Shown: positions 11,873 to 22,948 of the stretch, one piece after another
Position numbering within the stretch: the first letter of the stretch is position 1
How the letters are laid out: every line of letters begins with the position of its first letter
DNA from: Cordia subcordata
Lineage: Eukaryota > Streptophyta > Magnoliopsida > Boraginales > Cordiaceae
Length of the DNA: 64,000 bases
Reading direction: 5' to 3'
NCBI GenBank assembly: GCA_028554755.1
Contig: JAPTOF010000014.1
Span: 8,122,001 to 8,186,000, forward strand
Translations under genes and position numbers: made by a program
Notes under the pieces: generated by a model
The model's database searches: none
Seen by the model: the letters and a program-made list of their open reading frames with translations, nothing else
Told to the model about the DNA's origin: nothing

Positions 11873-12885
11873 TACAATGCCCCTTATGAAGACAAAGACC
11901 AAAGCTTGTGAGTTTGGATCAGAGCCAAAGCTAGTGGGATCCAACAAAAAGCCTGCAGACATGGTGTTTTCCCACTGGGGGCTTCTTGTATTGGGACCCT
12001 ATATATGAATTATTGAAAGTCAGGGAGTAATGTATATGATCAAAATTTTGGAAACATTATTTTATGATATTAATTAAATTCTCATGCACATCAAAATTTT
12101 GGAAATTATGTCATGAAGCTTGCAAGTTCTATCGGTCTCAATTTCTTTTAAAGTTATAGTCTCCGTTAAATTAAAATTACATTAAGTATTCACGAAAACA
12201 AAATTTTAGATCCGTTCTTGTTCAAGATGATGCTATAAAGGCTTGAAACTAGACGTTTATGCCCGCTTCTCTATAAAAATCTTAATGCATATCTCTTTTC
12301 TAAAAATAGGAGGCTGCAATGCATGCAGCAATAGCAGTGGAGGTTAATTGTTGTTGGAATCTTTACCCACAAAGCTTAACATGCGATGTAACATAAGGAT
12401 CGTATTATGATTTTCTTGATCAAAATCAAACTTCGTATGATGTGATCCACCATATACATGTATATATCTCTTCATGTAATGGAAGACTTTGAGGTGCAGC
12501 TATTGAAATTTCTGAAGTGCTTGGAAAAGAAACATGCATGGTGGGAATTGACTTTAATTTGCAGCAACACACAAAAAAAAGGGCTACCTACATGCACACA
12601 GTCAACTAATATTCTCTTTAGGAGGCTCTTTTATATTTCAAAAGTAAGCTCCTGTATGATGAGAAAGTGCAACTAATTAAAGTGTAAAGGATCTCAGTGG
12701 CATGAGGAAAGAGACGTAACAAATCGGAAGTAGTTTGATGCGGATGGATAGAAAGAGGAAAATGGCCAAAAGCAACTTGATGATGAACGTCAACATCTGG
12801 AAAAAAGTTCACTAGACAATTTAGGCGAGCGTGTAATTTGTGTAGAAAACATGAAAAAGAACATTTGAAGCTTGCTGCCACAGGA

Positions 12886-13588
12886 TGACAAATGCTTGTA
12901 ATGCAAGTGCCTTTGCGAGAGGCCTCCAATTACACACGGGATGTCATTTGTACCTTGTATTAATTTGGAATGTCGTCCATGGTATTGGTGAGATTTTTTG
13001 CTGACTATTGCACTTGTGCTTGTCAATCATATGTGGTTAGCTAGCATTGTCATTGAGGAATTTGAGTCGGGTACAGTGTGGCACGCTTCTAACCCCTTGT
13101 GTCCCGTTATATAATGGTATCAGAGCCAAGTAAGTGACTCATTAGCAAAAAATAGGGACAACAACAGTGGCAAGATAGGCTTGCCGTGCCACTAACTGTT
13201 TATTAGTGCGTCTGCTATCGTTGGGTGACTTATGGTTCTAGTCTTAGCAACAAGCATTTCTCCAGACGCAAACCAAGTATTTGGTGTTGCACCAAGGGGG
13301 TGGTGGGAGAGGCATGGCTATTTGGTTTTCATTACTAGGGCTTTTAGGAATTAGGTGGAGAAAGTTCGTCAAGGGGGTGACAAATGTCTGTATCCTAAGT
13401 GCCTTGTTGTAATACCTCTAGCGACATAGGATGTAATTTGAATTTTGCACTAACATGTGATGTATATGCTACAAGTAGAAAATTTTCGCCCACTACTGCA
13501 TTTCATTCTTGTTAACCTTGTGTGGTTCAATGGCTTAGTAATACAGGATATAGACACTAGGTCGGGCACGCTTCAGAACCCATTATAC
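12886..13588 (+). mobile_element. Decayed miniature LTR retrotransposon (TRIM-like)
   Basis: Two diverged direct repeats (12886..about 13112 and 13378..13588) both begin TGACAAATG. They share ordered blocks such as AAGTGCCTT and GTGTGGTT. The first is followed by TGGTATCAGAGCC (13115..13127), the initiator-Met tRNA primer-binding site. A purine-rich AAGGGGG tract precedes the second. The core is ~265 bp without coding sequence. The layout fits a TRIM; the divergence makes it old. Confidence 0.55.
13115..13127 (+). other. Primer-binding site (tRNA-iMet type)
   Basis: TGGTATCAGAGCC is the plant LTR-retrotransposon primer-binding sequence, complementary to the 3' end of initiator-Met tRNA. It supports reading 12886..13588 as an LTR element. 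Confidence 0.7.
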
Positions 13589-16240
13589 TTTTTTTTTTTG
13601 CTGGGCAAATAAGCATTTCATTCGACAAAAATAAAAGACACAGTCTCAAACAATCGTTTGCAACTTACATCGAATAAGCCTCCAATCAAAACTCAAAAGG
13701 CAATTTTCAAAACTATCCCTATATTGACCTTGAATGCACATTCTATCCCTAATATTCACAAAAATGGCTTGAAAGATTTGTTCCTCCATCAAGCAACCAT
13801 TGGCAAAAATCCTGGCATTTCTCTCTTTTCAAATATGATAAACTGTAACACCAAAGCTACGCAAAAGTAGGTCCTTCTTTAACCCCTCTGTTGAGCAGTA
13901 TTTCTTGATGTCATCAATCAACTCATCCCATAATTTTGTATAAGTCTTGATTCTTAACTTCTTGTAGCATTCTTTCCAAATCCTTAAAGTAAAAGGGCAG
14001 CCAAAGAACACGTGATCTCTGGTTTCCGCAGCATTATAACAAAAGACACAAGAGGCATCCGAAACAACTCTCTAAGAAAGAAGTTTGAAACGAATGGGAA
14101 GTTTATCCAGAAAGGTCATCCAGAGTATAACACTATTCATGGGGATAATCATCCTATGCCAAACCAATTCATGCTAAGAGACTTCCGCTCTTTTATCTCT
14201 GATTTCATTCCAGGTCCATTTTGAGCTGAAAACTCCCTCGGTGCTCAGACCCCACTTGAAAATATCATCACCTTCTGAAAAGGATAGAGCTAACTCATAT
14301 AAAAAGTGTAACTCAACAGGCCAACGCCACGGTCCCTCCCAAAGAAAATCACTAGCCCTGCTATACCTCCAATGATTTGGGATGATAATATGGCTATCAG
14401 CAACAAACTTCCACAGAGGGCCAATCTCAAGCCAATTGTCCCATAACAAAAAAGGCAGACCGCCCCGTCCTTAACCTTATGATTGATGAACTCCCCTGCC
14501 TGTTCTCTGCATCTTCAGATTTTTTGCCATGTCCACGAAACATTAGAATGTGGCTTAATATCCCAAATACTACTCCGTTTAAGCAAAACATGATAAGTCC
14601 AGATGCCCCACAATGAGTCCCTGTCAACATAAGTATGCCAGAATTGTTTTAGGATTGCAACCTGGTTAATGTCTTGAACCCTTCTAATACCTAAGCCCCT
14701 TCTTTAACAGGCCGACACACATCCTCCCAAGCTACCCTCGCACCACCTTTTGTATCACAATTCCCTTTCCAGAGGAATCTTGCCAATTTACTCTCAACTT
14801 CTCTAATAACAGTCTTAGGAAGAAGGAAAACATTACTCCAGTAATATGTCAAGCTAAGGAGAACACTCTTGATAAGTTGGATTCTACCTACATAAGTAAG
14901 CCACCTTACTGTCCAATGCTCAATCCTATTTGTGATCTTTTCGACAAGTGCTTGACATTCACTCCTATTTAATCTTCCAGTGATCAGAGGGATCCCTAAA
15001 TAGTGCACAGGGAGATGCCCAACTCTTATATTCAAAATGTTGTAGATTTCTTCCTGAAGCCTTTCACAACACCCAGCAAAAAAAAATTCACTCTTGGCCC
15101 TACTCATCTGCAGCCCCGATAATCTGCTAAAAATGGTCAACGCCTTACTAATCACTTTAATGGATCCCAAGTCCGCTTTTGAGAAAATAAACAGGTCGTC
15201 GGCAAAGGTTAAATGGTTGAGCTCAATCTTCTTACACTTTGGATGAAAGTTAAACTCCTTCTTCTGGCCTCCAATCTTCAACAAACCTGAAAGAACCTCC
15301 ATCACAATCACAAAAAGGTAAGGAGATAATGGGTCCCCCTGCCGTAGGCCTTTCCTACCCTTAAAAAATCCCTCAAGTTGCCCATTAATAACAATGGAAT
15401 ACGAAGGAGAGGAGATACACATCCACACCCATTTTACAAACTCTTCAAGGAATTTAAAAGCCTTAAGAGTCTTGATCACAAAGTCCCAACTAACCGTATC
15501 ATAAGCTTTCATAATATCAAACTTCATAGCACATCGAGGACTGATATATCTCTTGCCATAGTTGCGAACAACTTCCTGCGCCACCAGAATATTATCAAGA
15601 ATTTTCCGTCTTGGCACAAAAGCATTTTGGTTAATGGAAATAATCCCCTCCATCGCATTTCTAAGACGGTTGGCAATAATCTTTGAGATCCCTTTGTAGA
15701 CCACATTACAGCAGGAAATAGGCCTATAATCATTAATTTTATAAGGGTGTTCCACCTTAGGGATCAACGAGATTGCTGTGGTATTAAGTTCTTTCAATAA
15801 TTTTCCATCCCTGAAAACAGACTTTACCACTCTATAGACTTTACCCCCAACAATACCCCAGGCTTCCTTATAGAACTTTGAGGTATACCCGTTCGGGCCT
15901 GGACACTTATCAACATCAATAGAAAAGAACGCCTTTTTAATCTCCTCATCAGTGATAGGCGCAACTAATTGTCTGGCAAGTGCTGGCTCAATCTTCTTTT
16001 TAATAATATCTTTGATATCTCTCATTGAGATGTTTTCTTGCTGCTCATGTTCCTTGCCTAATATAGATCACTGTAATGCTCAACAATGTATGACACCACC
16101 TCCTCTTGAGACTCAATCAGGGAACCATCATCTTTAATAAGGGTAGAGATATTATTTCTGGCTCTACGACTCTTAATTGTCCTATGAAAAAAGGCAATAT
16201 TACGGTCACCTTCCTTCTTGTCATCATGGAAACACTACTT
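13589..16240 (-). mobile_element. 5'-truncated L1-type LINE
   Basis: The minus strand runs from inside the endonuclease-RT linker through the reverse transcriptase and a C-terminal zinc-knuckle region (zf-RVT) to a poly(A) tail (11 Ts at 13589..13599 on the plus strand). The 5' part of ORF2 (endonuclease) and ORF1 are missing, as usual for LINE insertions. Coding similarity stops at about 16235..16240, some 45 bp before a foldback element. No target duplication was identified. Confidence 0.9.
13829..16235 (-). pseudogene. LINE ORF2 reverse transcriptase remnant
   Basis: The longest open segment (16025..14691, 444 codons) is the reverse transcriptase. It shows DKCPGPNGYTSKFYKEAWG, the DYRPISCCNV block, KFDIMKAYDTVSWDF, RQGDPLSPYLF and the catalytic FADDLFIFS (the Y/F-A-D-D box). 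Upstream, another frame up to about 16235 encodes the conserved GDRNIAFFHRTIKSR block, so a one-base shift lies near 16060. Downstream, a shift at about 14695 leads to GLGIRRVQDINQVAIL and then, after further breaks, a zf-RVT-like segment (FFGCPFTLRIWKECYKKL) near 14010..13950. It cannot make a full ORF2 protein. Confidence 0.9.
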
Positions 16241-16284
16241 TTACAATTTTATCAGGAAAAACATGTTTACATGATTCATTTTTT

Positions 16285-17013
16285 GGGTAAAATGCACCAG
16301 ACCTCTCCCCCCTTAGGTGGTTTATCAAAAGTGCACCGAACACCCAGTGGTGTAAAAAGTCTCACATAGCCCCCCTATAATCCATAAAAGTGCGTCAAAA
16401 CCCCTGACCTTAAACAATCTGTTATGTTTAACTATAATTGTTTAAAATTACCCAAATTACCCTTCTCTCTTTTACAAAATAAATACCCAAAACTTATTAT
16501 TATCAAATTCCACGTCGTAAAGCAGAACAACTTTGATGGAAGCAACGAATGTCAATGGCAAATCAACATCCCTGGTTTATCAAGTCAAAACTCTGAAGTT
16601 CTAATGATTTGGTGCATGCGAAGGAGAACCTAAATGCTTTGGATGCAGTTGAGGGAATTGGAAAGACAAACTCGAATATGAAGAGAATTATTGTGGGCTT
16701 AACAAATGTGATACAGAAAGTGCTTCTAATGTTGAGTAGAAGGAAAGAGGTATAGAGAAGAGTTGTTGAATATGTCAAAGACATGGAGAATTATGAGTAT
16801 GCCGTCGATAGTAGTTTCATTTATGTTTGTAAAAGAGTGAAAGATAATTTGGGTAATTTTAAATAATTATAGTTAAACATGACATATTTTCTAACAGCAA
16901 GGAGTTTGACACATTTTCACGAACTATAGGGGGTCATATGAGACTTTTTACACCACAGGCAGGGTTCGGTGCATTTTTTATGAACCACAAAGGAGTCTGG
17001 TACATTTTTTCCT
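16285..17013. mobile_element. Foldback element A (long terminal inverted repeats)
   Basis: The left arm starts GGGTAAAATGCACCAGAC. The right arm, read inverted, starts GGAAAAAATGTACCAGAC. The arms stay alignable for about 180 bp (shared GGTGTAAAAAGTCTCA and TGTTTAACTATAATT). The ~370-bp middle has no recognisable gene. Long inverted repeats with a short anonymous middle are typical of non-autonomous MULE or foldback elements. Target duplication not resolved. Confidence 0.7.
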
Positions 17014-17087
17014 TTATTTTTAGGTATTAAACCAAATAAATCACTCAATTTTTTCTAATTAAATTAATTAAAAAATTAACTAAATTG

Positions 17088-17709
17088 ACAAAATATTATT
17101 TTTATCCTCAATGAGATAACTACGTGGGCAAGACCTTGAACTTTTTCAAAATTTTTTGCATGATCCAAATCACTTTAGTGAGTGAAAAAATAAAAAGTTA
17201 AAAAATCTTTTTCAATTGTTATGTAAATGACCATTTGGAAAGTCTTAAGGGCTCTTTAAAAAAATAAAAAAGAGAAATTTTAATGAATATTTTTAATTGC
17301 TTTAAAAATGTTTTCATTTGTTTTAGTTATGATACAATTAACAATGAATACTATATAAATCGTACAGGATTAGATACATGGTATTAATTTCACTAAAATT
17401 AAGATAAATAAGAGCACTTTAAAAGTAACTACAAATATCTATTGGATTTTTCTTTTTCTAACTTTCCAAATGGTCACAACACATAACCATTGGAGAAATT
17501 TTTATTTTTTTTAATAATTTTTTTCACTGACTACACTAAAATGGTGAACGAATCAATATCTGAAAAAGTAGAAAAATATTAAGTGATTTTCTTCTATTTT
17601 TTTTTTCCCTTTCACTCACTTAAATGGTCAAAGAATCACGCAATTAATTAAAAAAATGTTAGGTTTTTCTCAAGTAGTTGCCTCATGAAGGGCAAGGATA
17701 ACATTTTGC
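17088..17709. mobile_element. Foldback element B
   Basis: The left arm (ACAAAATATTATTTTTATCC, then GAGATAACTACGTG and GACCATTTGGAAAGT) is repeated inverted at the right (GCAAAATGTTATCCTTGCCC, GAGGCAACTACTTG, GACCATTTGGAAAGT). The arms extend roughly 150-260 bp with indels. No coding sequence. Confidence 0.65.
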
Positions 17710-17792
17710 GAATTTCGTAATTGTTTCCATTCATTTTACCTAACAACATAATACAGGACCTAAGAAGTGGGGGAAAAAAAGTGAGGAATCAT

Positions 17793-18699
17793 TTACACCC
17801 CCCTTGCCTGGGCTTTGTGAAAGTTTCGTAAAATCTCTTATGGTTTCAAAACTTATTGATGCCCTTTATAATTTAAAAATGTTGTACATTAGCCTATTCA
17901 TTAGGAATTCTATTAAAGTTAACAAAAAATTATTACATTAGAGTAAATTTCCTCCTCTGATTTTAAAAATAATGTAAATTCCCTACTTTGGTTTGAAATA
18001 AGGTTTAAATACACCAATTGTAGGTTGAAAACAAAAATTATATATTAAATTATTTTCAATGTTAGTTTTTAGTTTTAGAATTTAACGTTAGTTTTTAGTT
18101 TAAATTTCAGTTTTAGAGTTAAATTTTAATTTTATGTCTTAAACTCATATTTTAGTTTTTTTTATTATTTTAATATGCGTCAATTATTTTTTAACATTCC
18201 ATGTTTTTAGTTATGAACTAAATTTAATATCTAGAGTTGCAATAGATCCTACCATGAATTAATATTTAATTATCTCATGTTAACTTGTAAACAATTAGTT
18301 TATTTATTTGAGTGATTACTCCATTTCATGCTTAATGCCTTCAACTAAACTGGCCACTCAATTAATTGTTAAGAATTCTTAACGAATTGGAAGAGGAGCT
18401 TTACAATTAGTCCTGAGATATAATAACAAGATGGGAATGCTCATAGGATTAGGAGATATAATTTTTATTTTCACGTTATAGTTTTGTATTTACCCCTTAT
18501 TTCAACTAGAGAGGAATTTGCATTATATTAAAATCAAAAGAGGGAATTTGTACTAATTTAACAACTTTCATTAACTCTAGTGGAATTATTTATGACAGGA
18601 GCTAATGTGCAACGTTTTTTAATTATAGGAGAATATCAGTAAGTTTTGAAACCATAAGGGTCTTATGCAACTTTTACAAAGTACACCAAGATAAAATGT
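17793..18699. mobile_element. Foldback element C
   Basis: The arms are ~220 bp. Left CTTATGGTTTCAAAACTTA, GTACATTAGC and TTTGAAATAAGG match the inverted right arm CTTATGGTTTCAAAACTTA, GCACATTAGC and GTTGAAATAAGG. The ~430-bp middle is AT-rich with repeated TTTTAGTTTTA-type motifs and no gene. Confidence 0.75.
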
Positions 18700-20121
18700 A
18701 TTTTACTCTTTCTCAAAATTTATCTCAACTTTTATCTAGCAACGTTTTAGTACTCAAACAAGAAATACATAAAACACAAATGCACAAAGTGTCGATTAGA
18801 TTTTATTTTATTTTTTGTACAAACCACTTAAATTGATGGATTCCTATGGGTGGATCTACTGTTTTTGCATACACTATAAAGCTTTAGGCATTGAGGGATT
18901 TCTATGGGTGGATCTGCTGTTTTTGTATGCACTATAAAGGTTTGAATCATGATCGTCTTATATCAGCAATTCTCTCATATTAATATGAAAGGATCAGTTT
19001 GACTATTAATGTATTAGTTAAAATTATCTCAACCATTAATGTGAGACAAATTTCTAAAAAAGTGGATAATGGGAGAAAAAAAACTTTTTGAAAAATTTAA
19101 CATAAATGACTAAGATATTTTTACCCTACCCATGAATGGTCATAATTCCCCTCATATTAATATGAGAAACGTTCTAATTTGAGAGAATCTTAATCTGTAA
19201 AAGTTTAGACAATATAACTCATTGGCTAATGGAAATAGTTTAATGCATGTTAATACACACACTGAAAGACAAAGATACTTGCATACACACAATTAATCAT
19301 GTGTTTATAATGTTTAGAATAGAAATAGACAACTCCAAAATCTCCCCCAAAAGAATTAACACTAAAACCGAATAAAGCATGGATGCTAAATAGCTTTAGT
19401 TTATAGATAATAGACGAGCGCTAAGCCCTCATATTGTTTATCCAAAGTATGATTGAGATAACTAAAAGATGTTAAATGACAATAATAATAAATGAAATAA
19501 ATTAATGAATTTAAATGTGAAATATATATAGAATTATTAAAAAATCAAATTTTTTTGGGTTTTGGTTTGATGAATTTTTTTTTTTTTCCTATGGACAATT
19601 GATTTAGAGATCATTTAGGGTCAATTAATATCAAAAAAATTCTAAAATTGGTGACATATATCATACAATCAAGAAAAAAATATAGAAACAAAATATTTAA
19701 ATTTCGAGAGGAAGAAAAGATGTCATGATATACATGCATATGAAGAACGCAATTCAAAAAGGCTAAGTTATATACGCTATAGGTTTTGTGTTGTCACTTG
19801 ATTTCAATTTAATTCTCATTACTCTAAAATATTAAAGTTAGTACTCAATATTTCACATATTTAAAAAAAAAAATTGAGCCGGAAAATGAGTCTCATATTT
19901 AAACCGGAAAATTGAGCTTGGATCAATTTTCAGCTCATTCGTGTCCGATACTTTTTTTTTACTATTTGATGCTTATAAGTCAAAAATAACCCAAGCCAAA
20001 CAGCCTCTAAAATTTATTGATTTGCTGCTATTATTTCTTATATATTCCAAACCCAGTCTCTTACTCTACTGAAATATTTTCACTTAGCTTTCTCCATTTT
20101 CACTCTCCACCACCTGATTCA
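18700..20121. other. Non-coding stretch with a short direct repeat
   Basis: Two copies of a ~50-bp sequence containing CTATGGGTGGATCT lie 59 bp apart (about 18838 and 18897). About 18970..19180 holds a loose inverted repeat with CTCATATTAATATGA on both sides, probably a decayed MITE. No gene. Confidence 0.5.
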
Positions 20122-20215
20122 ATGGCTTCTATAGACAGCAACCTTACGATTGTCCTGGCCGGCGAGGACAACGCAGCCGTGCCGTCCTCTAATCTAAGAC
20201 TCGTACTTCACCTAG
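20122..20215 (+). CDS. Candidate first exon of an unidentified or truncated gene
   Basis: A short block much richer in G+C than its surroundings opens with ATG (MASIDSNLTIVLAGED..) and runs 31 codons to a possible donor, CTAG followed by GTGTGA, at 20216. A TATA-like TTATATATT lies about 85 bp upstream. I do not recognise the peptide, and no continuation exon could be found downstream, where the DNA turns AT-rich. It may be the broken 5' end of a gene, a captured fragment or chance. Confidence 0.25.
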
Positions 20216-20241
20216 GTGTGACATATGTAAAATTATTTTAA

Positions 20242-21840
20242 AAGGTGTAATAAAATTCAACATTATAATTCAAACAATATTTTCATTTGTGAAATTGCAT
20301 TAGTTATATCATAAACAGTATGACAAGGTTACATGGTTAGAGTAGATTGCGGAGACCAATTAATTGCGGAGGTGTGGATAGAGAAGCTAAGAGATGATAA
20401 TATTAAAGGCAAAATCTATATGCATGCAGCTAGGATTCCCCAAGGAAAACTAATTTAAGATTGTTTATAGGAATTTCTAACTTATAACTAGAGTTGTCTC
20501 CCAGATATGCTAATTCTGGACTCGAATCTAAAAATTCTCACAAACCGGATTTGGTTCTACAAAGAGCAGGGATCTCCAAATAAAAGCTGAGGTCGGATAC
20601 AATTCAAGAATTTAATTCAATTCTAGTCTTTTGTTATGAGTTAAGTGCCTTGACTAGTGTTCAGTGGTTGTACTCCACTATTAAGATTTTCCTCATAAAA
20701 AAAAAAGAACTTATAACTCGAGTTGAGCTTATTTATGTTGCGAGGTGGGAGGGTCGTAACAGTCAGCGGGTTAACAGAGAGCGCTGGTAATTTGCAAAAT
20801 TTTGTAGTAATAATTGAGTCATTTCATTCATTTTCTGTCAAATATTTAACACTACTACTAATTTGGGCACATTCCCAAACATTGGGGACTTGTTTGTATA
20901 TTTTGGATAATCCAGAACTAAAATTGGAGAGCACTACTTAAATTAATAGTACTTTATTTCTCCACTTGCATTTTTTATTTTCATCCGTGCAGGTATAGGA
21001 TTACTTTCAATTGGCTTTTCCCTATGACCATAAGAAAAAGGAAAAAAAGAACATCTTTTCCCAAAAGTAATTTTTTTCCACAATTTTTTGAAAAAATAAA
21101 TTAAAAAAGCTAAAATTTTAATCTTCAAAAAAAAAAAAAACAAAATTTGAACTTTTCTAGAGTATCAGCTTCTCTTTAAAAGTAAAAAAAAATACTTATT
21201 GCTGGGAAGATGTACTTTCACCCCAAGTCGGGGCATGAAGACATAGGCAAAAACAGATCTGCCGATATCAATGCATAAAGAAATAGGCAAAGGAAGATCT
21301 GTGGATTATATCTGCTTTCTGTGTCACATATTTAAGTACACAACTGTACTGTCATTAAGACATCCATATAAGAACCTTTCTTCCTTCTAATATTCCAAAG
21401 GTCTCGTCTTGATTCTTTTACTCATACTCAACCCATTTCGGAAAAGATTTTAACCAAAGAAAATAATAAAAAAATTGTTAGTATTCCAATAAATAAATTA
21501 ACACCTGCAATAGATTGCCTTCGGATGTGAATCTTTCTTTCATGGCTGCAAACTGAAGGTCTTTTCCTTTTCTATTACCCAGCCTTAAGAGGTTGAAGCT
21601 TCTGAATTTCAATACATAAAATCCCATCAAGTCAGGACCACTAAAGGGTCGATTTCCTTATCAACCAACAAAGATAACGATAAACAAAGTTATAAAACAA
21701 CTAATAAACCACACCATCATAATCCATCATATCATCAATTATTTTCTTCCTATACAAAATAGTGAGGCTATTAATTATCACATCTTCAGATCAAAGTTGT
21801 AGTTGCGGAGTCATTGAAGCATAATATTTACTCAAATTAC
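20242..21840. other. Non-coding stretch
   Basis: No supported gene. The open frame at 20723..20941 has no recognisable product. About 20985..21200 is A/T-homopolymer rich and resembles MITE interiors. The pair AGATCTGCCGAT / AGATCTGTGGAT around 21255..21305 marks a short duplicated segment. Confidence 0.4.
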
Positions 21841-22239
21841 CATACTATCAACATTCAAGAAGTGAAAACAAAGATGATATATTACATTATCTAAGGCAAT
21901 AAAAAAAAACCAACAAAAAAGCAACGATTAAGCATGTACAGAAATCTGAACAAAAAGAGCAGAGAAGGAATTGAATGAGCAGATGGCCTTCTCAGTGTTA
22001 TCGAACACAGAACAAAATAGATAGAATAACACTAAAACCAGGTGAACAAAAGAAGGTTATACATTCAAATCAGACAGAAAGCAGCATTAAATGAGCATAT
22101 TATCAACATGAAGCAGTGAAAACAAAGATGGATTATTACATCATCGAAAGCCATAAAAAAAAAAAAAACAAAAAAGCAGTATCCTAAGCGTGTAGGAAAC
22201 TCTGAACAGGGTGAGCAGTGAAGGAGTGAAATGAGCAGT
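21841..22239. repeat. Diverged ~140-bp direct repeat, two copies
   Basis: Copy 1 (21841..21982) and copy 2 (22096..22239) share ATCAACAT, GTGAAAACAAAGATG, ATTACAT, CAAAAAAGCA and GAGCAG in the same order. Spacing is about 257 bp. The copies differ by substitutions and by the lengths of A runs. Function unknown. Confidence 0.65.
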
Positions 22240-22632
22240 TAACGTGTTTCTTCAAAGAATTACATGCTAATCCGAACTAAAAGAATAACATGCTAATAGG
22301 AATTAAGATGGGTCGTATAATGCAAAAGTAAAAACCAAAAAAATGATAAAAGAACCGAAACAGATCTAAAGAAACACAAAGGCGACATAAAAGATTAAGA
22401 AGAAGAACAGAGGTGAAGTAGCACATAACAAAACAGTGTCAAGGAAGCAATATTAAATAGACATTTATCAAAGTGGAATAACAAATCAATTATTTTCGTA
22501 CCTCTTGTGCCGAAGAATTCTGGGCAGAAGCATATACTAAAGCGTGAACAACTTTGTTTAAGTAACATGTCAAGAGACAATAAGGTTAATACAACTAAGC
22601 AAACGTAAATTAAAATCTACCACAAAAAGTAA
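22240..22632. other. Non-coding stretch
   Basis: No supported gene. A minus-strand open frame of 61 codons (22395..22580) is unrecognised. Confidence 0.4.
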
Positions 22633-22741
22633 GTGGGTGTTTGGCTTTGCTTATTTGGTGTTTATAAGCACCTAAATAATAAAAAACGCGCTTTTTTTAG
22701 GTGCTTATAAGCATCCTAAATAAGCAAAGCCAAACACCCTT
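22633..22741. mobile_element. 105-bp foldback MITE
   Basis: Nearly the whole unit is an inverted repeat: GGGTGTTTGGCTTTGCTTAT on the left and its inverse on the right, with a TTATAAGCACCTAA stretch repeated inverted further in and a tiny loop around AAAAACGCGC. TAA flanks it at 22630..22632 and 22742..22744. Confidence 0.75.
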
Positions 22742-22744
22742 TAA

Positions 22745-22945
22745 GGGCCCGTTTGGATTGGCTTTTTTTAAAAACGTTTTTTTTAATAGCTTTTAAAAAA
22801 TAATTTTTTTGAAATGTTAAAAATTCTGACTTTTAAAAAGACTTGTGAGTTTCAAAATTTTTGAAAACCAAATCAAATAGTTATTGCAAATTTAATGTAA
22901 CTTTTTAAAAAAAAAAAAGTATTTTTTTTTAATCCAAACAGTCAC
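22745..22945. mobile_element. Tourist-like MITE, 201 bp
   Basis: The ends are GGGCCCGTTTGGATTGGC and ..AATCCAAACAGTCAC, flanked by TAA at 22742..22744 and 22946..22948. The left end matches the right end of the 4692..5148 element, so they belong to one family. Confidence 0.75.
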
Positions 22946-22948
22946 TAA

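Larger units (their letters stand above)
9831..12885. other. Mostly non-coding stretch
   Basis: No supported gene. A probable minus-strand SINE lies at 10189..10385. A short block at about 11000..11100 is less AT-rich than its surroundings. A G-rich islet lies at 11837..11872. Short open frames at 11401..11604 and 12458..13026 have no recognisable product. Confidence 0.4.

Noticed and set aside
13115..13127. TGGTATCAGAGCC as part of a tRNA gene
   Set aside because: It matches only the tRNA 3'-end complement and no cloverleaf can be formed around it. A primer-binding site fits better.
15378..15733. Additional open frames within the LINE reverse transcriptase region
   Set aside because: They are shadow frames of the RT coding sequence, which has catalytic motifs in its own frame.
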